Source of the DNA: Sambucus nigra | Lineage: Eukaryota > Streptophyta > Magnoliopsida > Dipsacales > Adoxaceae | Length of the DNA: 64,000 bases | Direction: 5' to 3' | Assembly: GCA_949130495.1 (NCBI GenBank) | Contig: OX422213.1 | Span: 541,539,467-541,603,466 of the forward strand | Shown here: positions 12,901 to 25,099 of the stretch, piece by piece | Layout of the letters: every line of letters starts with the position of its first letter | How positions within the stretch are numbered: position 1 is the first letter of the stretch | Notes under the pieces: generated by a model | Database searches by the model: none | What the model saw: the letters and a program-made list of their open reading frames with translations, nothing else | Told to the model about the DNA's origin: nothing | Program-made: the position numbers and the translations under genes

Positions 12901-15289
12901 ATTTTGAACTTCCCTGGTAATCGGGATTTAGGATAAGTAGACATATTTGTGTAATTCACGCAGACAACAATATGAGGTCTTTTTAACCCCGTTCAACTCT
13001 TTTTTAGGATTAATATGAACACATATAATACACCCTGGTTGGGAAAGATTCCGTATTGACATCTGAACCCGTGGTGGCCAATGGCAGGTGGGGCATGTAG
13101 GACATTCTGGTACTCTTTTAGGGGCCATACTGGTTCTAGAGTTGGTGGACCCATAGAACGGGTGAAGATGATATCGGGGTCGTGAGTCTCGAGAGTTAAA
13201 ACCCAGTGTCTTTGCATTTCCTAGACTTCTACTTGAAGATTTTCGATCCTAGTGCTAAGCTGAGCAAGGGCTTCCAATGGATCTGGTTGGACATTTGCGT
13301 TTGGGACAACATTCTCTATGAATAGTCTTCAGAGGGATTGATCTAATTATGTAGAAGCAATGGAGGAAGCAGTGGAGATTCCTGGTGGCTTGATGGAAGA
13401 TCTGAGCCAATAGGGATCCAACTAGGATTAGGGTATGCGATCGCACCTAAGAGGGTAAAATTATTTTTGTGTTAATTTTAATGAAAAGGGGAATGTTTAT
13501 GGTATATAAGATTTTTGTTTTTTGAAAAAAAGCAAGAAAATATTTTTAGTATTTTTGAAATAGGAAAGTCTTCAGCGTCGTTATTATTATTAGGTTTCAC
13601 TTGTATTATATTATGCCCTGGGTGAAAGTGAAATGCCGGACAAGACCCTCGTATGAGGGAAATATAGGGTACAAGATGCAAGACACGATTTGACTTGATT
13701 CTAAATTCACGGACAGGGTCCTATTTTTAAAATGGGTGAAATTTGAGCGGTAAGGTGACACAAAGTTTTCGCAGTGTTTTGCATTAAAATCACAGACTAT
13801 ATATGAGTAACCTATCGCATACGCCTATATGAGATTGATGCATTGGTCGATTAGTGAAAAGGTTCTCCCCTTTGGCATGACTTCCATGATATACCTCTCG
13901 CCTATAAGGGAAACCATTCATCGGTACGTGTGGAGAAAGCAATTTGATATACATGAGTGTATGTAAATTGCCTCATGATATACCTCATAGAGATAGAACT
14001 TGTGAGAGCGAATTTGATATACTCTAAGTATGTGATTGAGTTCTCTATTATATACCACCCGTAATGAGTTCGATCAAGCGTTAGAATGCGAAGGGGCTCA
14101 TTCGATATATGTTGAAATACTAGGGCAATGGAAGGTGGGTATCATATGGCTAAGGTTAATCGCAACTTATAGGACCGGGACCCGTCATGAAGTTACCCCT
14201 GGTATGGGATAAAATTTTGGTCAATATTTTATTGCTCAAGTGATGTAGTGTGCAAGAATGCATGGGTCTTAATTATTACTTTACAGATAATTTTATGTAT
14301 GCTAAGTGAGAGAGAAAGTACTACTTTTAAAGAGAGTGCATAAGTGACCTTTTAATGCTCAATTTGCATCCGAACTTCTCCGCATTCACTCGAAACTTGT
14401 TAACACTCAACAAAAACCTTTCACAAGACATTAGAAATAAATATTTAAGGTCATGAATTGAAGATGTGAGTGTAAAGTTCACAAAATTGCATTATTAACC
14501 CCATTTGTTCATAAATTTGTATTTTTCTTCTAAATAACAAAAATAACTCTAAAAGCTCTTTATTTTTTATAAAGTAGGAATAACAATGCTTATATTTTGG
14601 TGTAAATAACAGAAAATAATGTACTCATCAGAGAGCATAAAGTATACAAGTAAAATAGGGTAAGGGGATAAACATAGAGAGTAAAACCAGCAAGAATATG
14701 CATGAAGCATGTAGATGGTATATATAAAGTGTGAGGCATGAGTATGTACATAAGTGAGTGGGAAGTATGTGTAAAGTTAGAGTGGCATGGGAACATATGT
14801 GAGTGAAGAATTATGTGGATATATACATAAGAGAAAAAAAATGTGGAAGTGTGTGCTAGTGTGACTAAGCATGGATATCTACAAGTGGTGTGTGAAAAAT
14901 GTGAGTAAGCATGTATCTATATATGAGTAATAAAGATGTGAGAGTGTGTTCTAGTGTGATTAAGCATGGATATCTACAAGTGATGTGGATCTATCAAGTG
15001 TGAGTAAGTGTAGGAGTCATGTCGGTTATATACAAGTGAGTAAAGCGTGAAGCATGTGATAGAAAAATGGTATATACATGCAATGAGCAAAGATTATAGT
15101 AGAGAGAATGATATAAATGTCATAATATGAACAAGTCATATATACAAAATGCAATTATGAAAGTAAAAAGAATCTACAAGTGGAGGCATATGTGACCAAA
15201 AGAGAAAGCGAGGGAATAAGGAACAATGCCCAAGAAAATAGAGTTTAGTCCTATAAAAATGAAATTCCCTAGCAAAGTAACCACAATGG
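12901..15289 (-). other. Gag N-terminal decay and leader of the Ty3 element
   Basis: No intact gene. 12901-13450 may be the ruined gag start. 13760-14160 repeats a GATATAC-containing motif several times, and 14847-14990 holds a ~93-bp direct duplication (TAAGCATGGATATCTACAAG in both copies). No primer binding site could be located before the right LTR-like repeat. Confidence 0.4.
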
Positions 15290-15832
15290 CCATTTAGGAT
15301 GGTTCCTCCAGCACAGTATCACCCTAAGAGAGAGAGAGAGGGGTGAAAATGAAGAATCTCCCCTTCACATGTGGGGAAACGAGGATGGAGGTACTTTTCC
15401 CGCCACTAGCGTGATCTTCACAAGCTACCATGGATATAAATTGTCCGTCATCAAAAGGGGAGGAAAATATAGAAAATGGAGTCGCTAAACCTATATTACA
15501 CAAAATAGACAAATGAATGTAGAAACCCTCTAAAGAATGGAATCTAAAGACAAACCAATGCATAAAAAACCAAATGAATCGATGGTCGAGGGACTAAGTT
15601 ACCGAATGGGAAAGTGTTAGGCGTTCATTCCGCCCTTTCAGTATGTGACTAATATGTAAAATTTATGCGATGTGTAAATAAGAGAGAAAATGGAATCGTC
15701 CTACTCACGCCATGGGAAGGATGGAGAGGAGTCATCCTAAGGACTATACAAAAGAAAAAGAATGATAATAAAGTATGATGTTAGTTACCACCAAATCACG
15801 ATTCACTATGAAGAAGTGAATGAGCATGTCGG
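15290..15832 (-). repeat. Putative 5' LTR segment of decayed Ty3 element
   Basis: The diverged direct copy of 4715-5290 (shared GGACTAAGTTAC, GTGTTAGGC, CCTACTCACG and CATGGGAAGG). In a minus-strand element this right copy is the 5' LTR. Confidence 0.55.
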
Positions 15833-16624
15833 ATTGGAACACTAATATCCAGGCATGTGCATACGAACGATACTACTAAATATAATGGTTTGGGATGCCT
15901 ACGTAGCTGGAATAGGTATTAAAATCCATATAGCTTGACATATCATAAAGGGTGGGTCTTTTCGCATAAACCCAAATTTAGTATTCCTCTTTAGTTGTTT
16001 TAAAAGATGTGTAGTGTAAAAGTATAGAAAAGTGAGAAAATCCTACTTTAATGTTTACAAATAAACCTTCTTTTTGTCTTTTCGATTTTATGGAAATCTA
16101 TTACATGAATACTAGTAATAGAAAAGTATATTAATTGACGTGTGATAAGGGAGTAAGACTAAAAGATATCAAAACTGGAATAAAAGTAAATAATCAACAC
16201 TAATTAAATTAAATAGAATAGAGTGGGAGTAGACCTCCTAGGAAATTTTCCTATTGATTTTTTAAGGGTAGTAGGTTCAATTTATGGTGGTGGGATGATG
16301 GTGAAATACAGATAAAGTTGGTTGTAAAATGTGGGATAAAAGTGATGTAATGAAAGTTGAGTGAATGTTGGCAACTTGGATTTTTTGGAGTGACAACACT
16401 CTGATTTCGAGGCAGTGAATAATATGATTATTGAAAAGGGGGTCCTAGGGAATGAGGTAATGACCTCCTTAAATAGAAATAATTAGGTTTACGGGTGGTT
16501 CTTCCAATTAGACTAGGACCTACCCTATTTATCAGTATAACCCTTGCTTCCTGGATAAGTAAAGTACACCCCTGCCTATAAGCAAGGGTCTCGAGCGCTT
16601 ATAGGCAATCCAAAAAGGACTTTT

Positions 16625-17140
16625 GGGGGGGAAATGGACATAAATTGAAAATCATAAGTTCAAATTGTGCACGGTCAGGACCATTGAAATCCCTATGAAA
16701 ATAGATGTTCCACTCCTGGGTTAGAGAGTTGACTAAAGTCAAAAAGGGCTCAGGAGCACTGAAAATCTCTAAATGGGGGTTCCAGGAGTAAAATGGCAAG
16801 TACGCGTGAACCGTAAGGTCGATTCATGCAAGGTATGGACCATTCGAAAGGAGATTCAGAGCCCTATGAAGATAAAATGAGTTTCTCTCTATTTTTAGGG
16901 TTGACCAAAGTCAAACGAGGATCGAGAGAATCTGGTGGCTTCAAGATCAAGGTTCAGAGAAAAAAGGTAAGTACACACAAACCGTTAGGTCGATTCACAT
17001 AGTATAAATCATTGGAATGGGTAATCAAATCTCTATAAAGGTTCACTAATCTTCTCTCAGATTAGCGATTTGACCAAATTCAAACGGGACTCAAAAGCAC
17101 CCAAAGGCCTTTAGACCGGGGTTAAGAGTAGGACCTTGGG
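16625..17140. repeat. Three diverged tandem units, ~160-175 bp
   Basis: Three successive units share AAGTAC.C.C..ACCGT.AGG, GGTCGATTCA, ACCATT.GAA, CCCTATGAA and TTGACCAAAGTCAAA. They start near 16630, 16795 and 16965. They lie at the outer edge of the Ty3 element, probably within its right LTR. Confidence 0.7.
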
Positions 17141-17236
17141 TCTTAGGGTGAGAGGAGGAGTCTTAGGGACCTAAGGAGTTATTTTGAGGGTACTAGGATG
17201 GGGTATCTAAACCATGTACAAGATAAAATGTGTCAC

Positions 17237-19334
17237 ACCCATTTTTCTTTCAGTACAAATATCAATTTTTTAATTTTTTTAAATCAAAGTTGTACTCTCT
17301 CTCTCTTTCTCTCACACACACACACACACACACAAAGTTATCCCTCTTTTTTCTTCATATTCTCTTTATCGGTTTCCTTATTTGTGGGAAAAATAATTAT
17401 TGCCCACTGCGTTGCATTGTCAATAAATTCTCTAGCATCAAATATATTAGTTAACATTAAACTAGATAACATAAATGCACTGTTTGACAAACTGATGCAG
17501 TTATCTAAGAGTATGCGTAAGTTTTTAAGTTTAAGAAATTTCATCATCTCTTGAAATGAAAAATCTTCAAGTAAATGTAGACACACAAAGTAGTTTATAT
17601 AGGCTTTCAATTCAGATTGAGTAACCTAGAATTGTGTTCTTTTTATTAATTCGACAAACTTCATAGTCATCTAGATATGTTTATATCTTCTTTATGGGCT
17701 GGATTGTGCTTGGAGGATGCACATGTAATTTGGTTTATTTAGTGAAGGTTTGATGCCAATTATTTTTTAGAGACAATATTTGTTTGGTGATTTTGGTTAT
17801 GCCAGGTGTTCGATGGTGGTGGAAGAGGTGACATGTTTGGCTGGTGTTAGTGGTGGGTTATAGGTATTGCTCAGGTAATGTGGTGGTGGTTAGATGTTGT
17901 GGTTTGAGATGTAGTGGTTTGCAAAGAATCAATTTCCTTGGAGATGACAGAGATTTTTTTCTTAGAAAAATAAATCATGGTAAGAATATAAGGGAGATAT
18001 GCGATGCCATTTTACAACGTCGGTTTGAGAAACTTATCTTTCAGTGGATGGAAAGAATTATTTTTATATTATATTATTTCTGTTGTATTTTTTTTAGTTT
18101 CTATTTAGTTATTCAATTTTCTGCTAGTTCATTTTTTTGTGGATTGTTGATATTATTGAGATTTGTATTATGCCTTTTATATTGATAATAATTGCTAAAT
18201 TTGTTTTACAAGTATAGAAGTTAAATTTCAATACATTGATGTTTACATGTTGAAAATTAAATTACTTCTATATTTTCAAATGAAAAATCATCCATTTTAG
18301 TTCATGTTATTAAAAAGTACAGTTGAACCTCACTGTTGTTTTCAAGCTTAGAATTTTTTTTAATGGTGCACTTGTTGATTTTTTTTTTAAAATTAGCATC
18401 TTTTAGGGAGATTTAATTTTATAATTTAATTTCGACTCCATATCATACCACCAAGTATTTTGTTTCTCTTTTGACCCATAAGGACTGATTCATGTACTAA
18501 AATTTGAATCGTAATTATTTTTCACCACTAACTCAATCCTGAAAAAATGGGCACATGGCCACCATATAGTTAAATTGAGATATCATGTTTCTTTTTTTAG
18601 TATTGATTGAATGGATGAAAGAGAAAGAGAGAGATACATTTAATATTACACAGTGATGATGAGACGTGGAGTGGGAAGTACAATAGATATGAAGGGTCGG
18701 GTATTTCGCAAAGTTATTGCGAAGCTAAAACTACACTCAAAAGTGGAGTGTTGAACCTCAATTCCTCATCACGATGTCCAAATCGGGGATTACATGTGTC
18801 TTTTTTTCTTCATTTTATTATAATGCTCCTTCTTGATCTGAACTATTGTGAAAATATTCATAATTATCGTTTTCTCATGCTCATGAATTCAAATCAAAAA
18901 AAAACTTTAGACCAAAATTTTGAGTTTCAATGGACATGGATGAAACCTTTATGATCATGACTATGTGTATAATTACCATATTTTTTTATTTTACTGGAGT
19001 AGTTGGATTAAACAATCTCTTCCATTTTTAATTTTATTTTATCGTGGCATTGCCTTTTAAAATAGTAAGTGTTTGTTTTGTAACTAAAATTTGTTTGTTT
19101 TGTATTTCAATTTTGTATTCAACTTTGTGACGATTTATGAGTTTCATAATTAAATAAATCAAAGGTTAAAAAATCGTTTAAGCTTGTTATTTTTCAGTTA
19201 CAATGTAAATGCTAATTCTCACAATGGAGGGTCATGTTAACTCTCATTTAGGTATGGTCTTTATTTAGGAAAAATAAAAAAATATCTTATAACTCAAAAC
19301 AAACTTCATTTTATTTTAAAAACTTACAGTGATG
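17237..19334. other. AT-rich DNA with CT/CA microsatellite, no gene supported
   Basis: 17297-17336 is a CT run passing into (CA)n. Short frames here come from these runs or from AT-rich sequence and show no domain. The stretch leads up to the Helitron terminus at 19361 and may be that element's 3' part. Confidence 0.45.
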
Positions 19335-19361
19335 CGTGCAATGCACGTGTGCACTAACTAG
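19335..19361 (+). mobile_element. Helitron 3' terminus
   Basis: A perfect 6-bp stem with 1-nt loop, CGTGCAATGCACG (19335-19347), is followed after 10 bases by CTAG (19358-19361) and then T. This is the standard plant Helitron 3' end: hairpin 10-12 bases before CTRR, inserted before a host T. The element extends to the left; its 5' TC end is not settled. A candidate 5' region near 2957 would place the Ty3 element inside it. Confidence 0.65.
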
Positions 19362-19417
19362 TAAACATTAAGTAAACAAATCATATTAGCAATAAATTGC
19401 ATCGAGTATTATAAAGG

Positions 19418-19434
19418 GTGCTATAATACCAATT
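19418..19434 (-). promoter_or_regulatory. Degenerate primer binding site (initiator Met tRNA type) of LTR E
   Basis: GCTATAATACCAATTTG compares with the GCTCTGATACCAATTTG form seen beside other LTRs here; the reverse complement resembles TGGTATCAGAGC. It abuts LTR E, marking E as the 5' LTR of a minus-strand element whose body is gone or cut off by the Helitron 73 bp away. Confidence 0.5.
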
Positions 19435-20470
19435 TGCGAGTGCACTTGCAATCTTAATGGAATAATTTATATAATTAAATATCCACCCAACACAAATTTA
19501 AATTAATAAATTTTAATCTGATTAATTTAGGTTTGCATGCGGTGATCTTTCCAAACACAGTAAATTAACTACGCATTCAAGAGAAAACAAATATAAGGAA
19601 AAAATCCCTAAAAAGGCAAAACCTATTTCAGAACTTTTGACAGTTTTACAAGATAGCTTACTTACAAAAAATATCTAAAGAAAACTACCCAGCTTCAGTG
19701 CAGTCCACAGATGGCGGTTCACCCTCAGTATCCACCAATCGGCCTTTATCTTCCTTCGGTAGTCATCCCATCCAAGGTTCACAAGGTCAAAAGTGAAGAT
19801 GACCACTCCACAAGGTTATATCCAATATGAAACTATGTATGGTTTCAAATAGATTCACAATATTGGGAATGATGATTTTGTGAATCAAAAGGCTTTTAGG
19901 CCGAAAAGAGGCTAGGACTTTTGTAACAGGTATTCAAAAATCATTTCAAGAAAAATCTCTTTGAAACATGTATTTATATGAAAGGCATAAAATTTGAGGC
20001 TGTGTTCGAATGAAAACAAGGCTCTTTTGAACGAGAATAATATATTGTTTTAACGAAAAATAAGTTCATTCAAACGACATAAGTATCTCATTTTAACAAG
20101 CTTCAAACGATGCCAAACAGTACGCGCTCGTTACATGCACGCTAAATAAAATTGTCAGACAAACCTTCTAATGAGTTTGACAATTTTTTCGAACAACAAT
20201 CCCTTCTCATTTGAACGAGATCAATGAACTTTGAAAATTTTTAACTAATAAAAATTACTCGATTTTTATAAAGTTTCATCTCCCAATATAAATGAAATAA
20301 AACCGAACTCCTAAATAATTTATACCTTCAAAATGTGGAGATCATCTTGAAGTTAGAGATGTTGGAGATTCGATTCTTTCGTGACAGCTCGAGTCAAAAG
20401 TGTAATGGGATACGCAAAACTAAATGTAAGCCTAAGTTATGAGCAATGACCAAAAAAAAATTCTCTTACA
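19435..20470 (-). repeat. Isolated Sirevirus-like LTR (E)
   Basis: Starts TGCGAGTGCAC and ends TTCTCTTACA, the same ends as the LTRs of A, B, C and D (TGAGAGTG...TTACA). Inside are TTCGAATGA/TTTGAACGAGA-type motifs (20000-20215), the same position relative to the LTR ends as in the related LTRs. No polypurine tract follows it and a TSD was not found (CAATT before, ATTAT after), so it looks like a 5' LTR remnant. Confidence 0.6.
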
Positions 20471-20544
20471 ATTATGTTATTATTAATTAAAACTCATTAG
20501 AAATTTAATGTTACACGCAAGAAAGACCTAAAATAAGGCTCTGA

Positions 20545-21210
20545 CTCAAATAAAACATGGCATAACATGAAATCATATTATTTTACATAATATGAACATG
20601 ACCCAATTAAATCATGATACGACACATGATTTTTTTAACCTGATAGGAAAATGACCCATATAAAATGCAGAATAACAAGAAATTGTCTTTTTACTTACTA
20701 TTAATATGACCCAATTCTAACATGACATAAAATCTTTCTCTACATAACTCGAGCACGACCCAATCAAAATGTACCATTGCATGAAAAAGTCTTTTTTACC
20801 TAGGATCATATTCATAATGATATCACAAAGTTTTACGCCAGTTATCAGGCTAACACAACCCTCCTCATTAGTCCGGGAGTGGGACTGACAATGCATAAGA
20901 AATATAAGAAATCAAGAACGGCACATGAAAATTTCATGTTCGTGTTAGGCATAATAATATGATTTCATATCATGTTGTCACATTTTATTTGAATCGTGTT
21001 AGTTTTAGATAATTATTTTTGTGTTTGTATCATGTTTCGAAAGAGTCATGTGAAAGTTAAGTGAAATAATATGATTTTATGTTGTGTCATTTTTTATTTG
21101 GGTCACGTTTATTTAAAAAATATGATTTAATGTTATGTCTCATTTTATATGGACAATATTCGTGTTAGTTAAAAAATGATTCCACGTCGTATTTCAATTG
21201 GGTAGTCTTT
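20545..21210. repeat. Inverted array of ~52-bp units
   Basis: The left arm (20545-20820) has about five units of form AAATAAAACATG.CATAACAT, GAAATCATATT, AACATGAACATGACCC. The right arm (20930-21210) has about five units of the same form in reverse complement (GGGTCACGTTTATTT, ATATGATTT, ATGTTATGTC). The spacer around 20820-20930 is unrelated. The transcript would fold into a long imperfect hairpin. No gene. Confidence 0.7.
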
Positions 21211-21229
21211 TTGTTAGCTAATAGAAATA

Positions 21230-21830
21230 TGAGAGTGCGCCATTGTCCAATGTTGTAAACTTATTAAATTCAGATGACAATCCAAAAATAAATTTTAATT
21301 CTTTTAGACCTTAAAACATGCAATTAGGTGATTTAAGACATTAAGCAGTTAAAGCATGCAATCTCAAAATCATTCAACATAATATTTCTTAAAAAATCTC
21401 TAAAGCTGAAAAACCTTTTATTTCACTAACACAGTTAGTAAATCGTAACTTATAATCTTATGAGTGAAATACAGCCTGAAGAATCTCCCGCAAGTGACCT
21501 TTGTCTTCTTCAACAGTGGTTCTCACAAGTACCACACAGGCCACAGTCCTCCTTCATCGATGATTCCCCTAAGAATTAAAAGGGAAATAGTAGAGACCCT
21601 TTCTCTACAAGGTCAGTAGTGAAGACTCCTTCTTCACAATCATAACTTAAATATATAAGTGGTTTAGGGTTTCAAAGATGATTCACAAAAGTATATTGAA
21701 AGATGTGTGAATCAAAAAAACTGTTTTTCCCTTTTTAAAAATGAAGACTTTTTACAGCAGGTCTACACTTTACATAAATAAAAAGTCTTATTAAAAACCA
21801 TAGAGAAAGAAACTATTAATTGAAAAACAC
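21230..21830 (-). repeat. Element A 3' LTR, first part
   Basis: Starts TGAGAGTGCGCC and aligns along its length with 32558-33137 (shared CATGCAATCTC.AAATCATTCA, GTGAAATACAGC, GGTTTAGGGTTTCAAAGATG). It breaks off where B's LTR begins. Confidence 0.85.
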
Positions 21831-23065
21831 TTATGGTCCCTTTCTATTTCTTATGCGGAAAATGCTTTAAGGATGACAAAACAATTTCTATTTTTATGAA
21901 AAATCTTTTTTCAATTTTTATTTCCGCACCAAGTTGTGAACAATTTCTAACTTAACGAAATCTTATCTTAATTAATCCTAAACATCCATATAGTGATTAA
22001 AGAAAGTAAAATAAAGTAAATACTACTCACAACGCTGGATGTACGAGGAAAACAACAATGGGAAAAACCTCAGACGATCCAAGCCCGACAATCACTATGA
22101 ATATGGTTTTATAAAGGTACAGACGGTAATCTTACTAAATGACTTGATCCACCCACGAGACTTGACGCTCCTATGATCTTCAACCACTCCTCTCACAGTG
22201 CCCACGTAGAAAGTAACCTTATTTTACGATGCGTGTCCAACACACGCATCCACGTATGTCTCGGTGTCCGCCGATATGGCTTGTAACGTCTACGATGTTG
22301 AAATCGGACTCCACTGAATATTCACCGCAAAACCAATAATGTTCAAGTGTAGAAAAACTATTTTTGGTCCCGCACAGATCACTAAAGCATATATTAATGA
22401 TAACTCGGATCTTGGAAACTCTAAGGATGCATTAACTTTAGAAAACCTTAAAAAACTTGTGTGCAGAAACCTATTGATTCGTAAACAGTTTTTCCAGAAT
22501 GCACACTTCAAAAATCTGATGGAAAACACGTCTTACATCAATTTCTTAAGGCGGTGCGTCGTTAAACGACATTGACATGTCACAAGAACGAGATAGCAAT
22601 GTCGTTCGAACGATAGAGCATCTCGCTTGAATGATTAGTCAAGTCGTTTGAGCGACCAGTGAATTAGAGTTTGTTTTTAAGCCAACTCTTAAGAAAGAGT
22701 TCCACTTAAATCCAACTCTAATCTGTCTTCATCAGATTAAAACGAAGTGTAAACCTTTTCAAATATTTACAAAAAAAAATTTAAAAACATTGTTTTAATA
22801 AAAATTACATCCTTAATCATATTAAAAATAAATTTTGAGTCATTAAATTTACGCATCCATACCTGAGTGATCTCGGACATCAATTGAACTTCAAGACGAA
22901 TAAACTTGCACCAATTAAACTTCGGTATAAATAATTCTTTGAAGCTTAGCCGAAACATCTTCAATTAAACTTCAAGAGGCCATAGCTTGTGTGGGATCAT
23001 GACAAATAAAAAACGACCTATGACTCAAACGTGTTTTGTTACAAGAATAAGTCTTTGTCCTTATA
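21831..23065 (-). repeat. Element B 3' LTR
   Basis: Aligns with 27047-28182 from TGGTCCCTTT to the terminus; roughly one base in ten differs by eye. It holds a ~100-bp segment (about 22400-22500) missing from the other LTR. Motif cluster CGTTCGAACGA at 22600-22650 is followed on the minus strand by GCCTTAAG, the promoter side. Confidence 0.85.
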
Positions 23066-25099
23066 AATCTCCCCCTTTGACTATTCCAGGACAAAACCGA
23101 TAGTGAAAAGCCTAAGTCGAGCCATCAAGCTGTATGACGCCTAAATTCCATCCCATAAACCAAAAAATAAAAAATACATGATAAGACTAGTTAAAAATGG
23201 ACCGAAAAGTATGAAAATGTCTCTGAATGTCTAAATGTGATGTAGACCTGAAATCTAGAAACTCTTTAAGTATAACTACACACATGAAATGGACAAATAC
23301 CCCGTGAAGTATGGAGGAACAACTGATATAAATCATAATGTACTGTGTGAGCAAAATATTATGATACCAATTAGAAATAAAACAACTTTTTAAATCCAGA
23401 TATCAAATATGAACATAAACAAGATACCAATATAGATATATAAATGTGTGCCATAAATAAACATAGTGCTCAATATCCCCTACATCACATACATCTCTTC
23501 CCCTTTTTGTCTCGAATAGACAACTCGATGAAAAGATAAATAATATCTAGCATGATATAATTAATGAAGTATATCTAGATAAACATGCAAACAACTAGCT
23601 AAAAATGATCAACAATATTAAATATGTAGCCAGCAAACAGGAATCACAAAATATGAATTAATCAATCTAAGAAGGTGTGATTAAACGAAATTAATGCAGA
23701 AAAAAAAATTGAGATCAAATTTGAAACTGCATATAAAAAAATGTTCCAGAAGCAACTCAACAATACCAAGAATATGAACAAATGTAGCAGGGTACTGAAA
23801 TAGAGAGGAAGCAAAAATTCAAGACATCGCTCGAACGGTAAACCCATGTCCCTCAAATGAAAAAACCATGTCGTTAGAACGATAACTTCCCATGCCACAA
23901 AGTTATCGGTCGAATGAGCAAACAACAATTCTAGTTCCAGTTCAGAAGATTATACAATTTTGCTCAGTGAAAATTTTTCATAAAAAGCCTAACTAGAAGG
24001 GGCTCAAAATAGCAAAACAATAGATAAATTAAGAAAACAAAAAAACAACCAAATGTGAGTTACATGCTAACGTAGTATTGATGTGCTCAAACATGAACAT
24101 GGAATGCATGGACGTGAACTACAATAAATGAATCACAATTCCAACACATCGAAATAATAAAGAGGCTCCAATTGATAGTGATAAATCATCAAAATTTATT
24201 TTAGCCATATGTGACATTTAAAGTGTGAGCTAAATGAACCAAACAATCAAATATGCACAGAAATCTGCAATTTTGATGAATATACTAACAATAACATCAT
24301 GAGATGATTTTTCAACGTTGGAAATCATGGTGCAGACCCGTATAATTTATCCATCCAAACTCCCTCAATTATATCATATAATCTTTTGAATGAACATAAA
24401 CTATTTTGGTCCAATTTTTGGCATATGATTCTTTTATTACCTTTCAATTTTTTCAGGCTCTTTTAAATGGTGGCTTTTATGACGAGTCAATTTCACACTC
24501 TCGCAGCCCTTTCCTGTGAATACTCATAATTTTTTTCAATTATAATCCTCACGATAAACGGTTCTTACATGCACACATCCTCCTTATGTATACTTATGCA
24601 TAGATGACAAAGTTGAGATAATAATGTCTCACCAACTCAAATATGCAAGAGATGTCAAACATCCATATAAACTCGTGCATGTGTGCAAAGATGGCATATA
24701 TACAAATTCGAATCAAAATGAATATCAACTTTGAAACAACCCCATAATACAATGGTTAAGATCATTTTAAGCATAAAAAAATTATAATCAAATGTCCTAG
24801 TCACATGGATAATGAAAGGAAGGGGGTCCGAGCACACCAATATGCCATATCAAACATGTAAACTAAAAAATAAAAACAAACCAAAAATCTTTTGGGTTTT
24901 TCAACAAATTTTTACTCAAAAAATGCAAAACTCATTTTGAATTTTCTCAAAAATATTATAAACTAAAAAACTTTTTGAATTTTTCAAATAAGACTCAATA
25001 AATGAAAAAACATAATATAAAAATGATACACATGACATAACACTAGCAAGATATAAATCATGATGCAAAGACTGGCGTATGACAAACATGGTAACACAA
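23066..25099 (-). other. Element B noncoding 3' module with polypurine tracts
   Basis: Begins next to the LTR with AATCTCCCCCTTTG (minus-strand polypurine tract AAAGGGGGAGATT). Another tract lies near 23505 (CTCTTCCCCTTTTTG). 23825-23920 repeats the TCGCTCGAACGG / GTCGTTAGAACGA motif. Around 24820 and 24880 are short blocks also found in the modules of A and C (CCATGTGACT; AAAATCTTTTxGxxTTTTTC). No coding frame. Confidence 0.7.

Larger units (their letters stand above)
4650..17236 (-). mobile_element. Decayed Ty3/Gypsy element, Tat-like, minus strand
   Basis: Minus-strand fossils occur in the order gag (about 12.9-12.0 kb), RT (10.7-10.27), RNase H (9.63-9.19) and integrase (8.6-8.08), the Ty3/Gypsy order. 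They are flanked by diverged direct repeats at 4715-5290 and 15290-15832 that are probably parts of its LTRs. Every domain has several stops and frameshifts, so the copy is old. The outer limits are guesses: on the minus strand a possible LTR start TGTGACAC lies at about 17236, and no TSD or primer site was found. Minisatellites near both ends fit the Tat/Ogre group. 5936-6539, 7486-8039 and 15833-16624 hold nothing I can name. Confidence 0.7.

Noticed and set aside
17198..17610. Frames of 74-118 codons
   Set aside because: They run through a CT/CA microsatellite in AT-rich DNA and match nothing known.
22290..22964. Frames in the LTRs of element B
   Set aside because: They lie in an LTR, differ between the two LTR copies and are not conserved.
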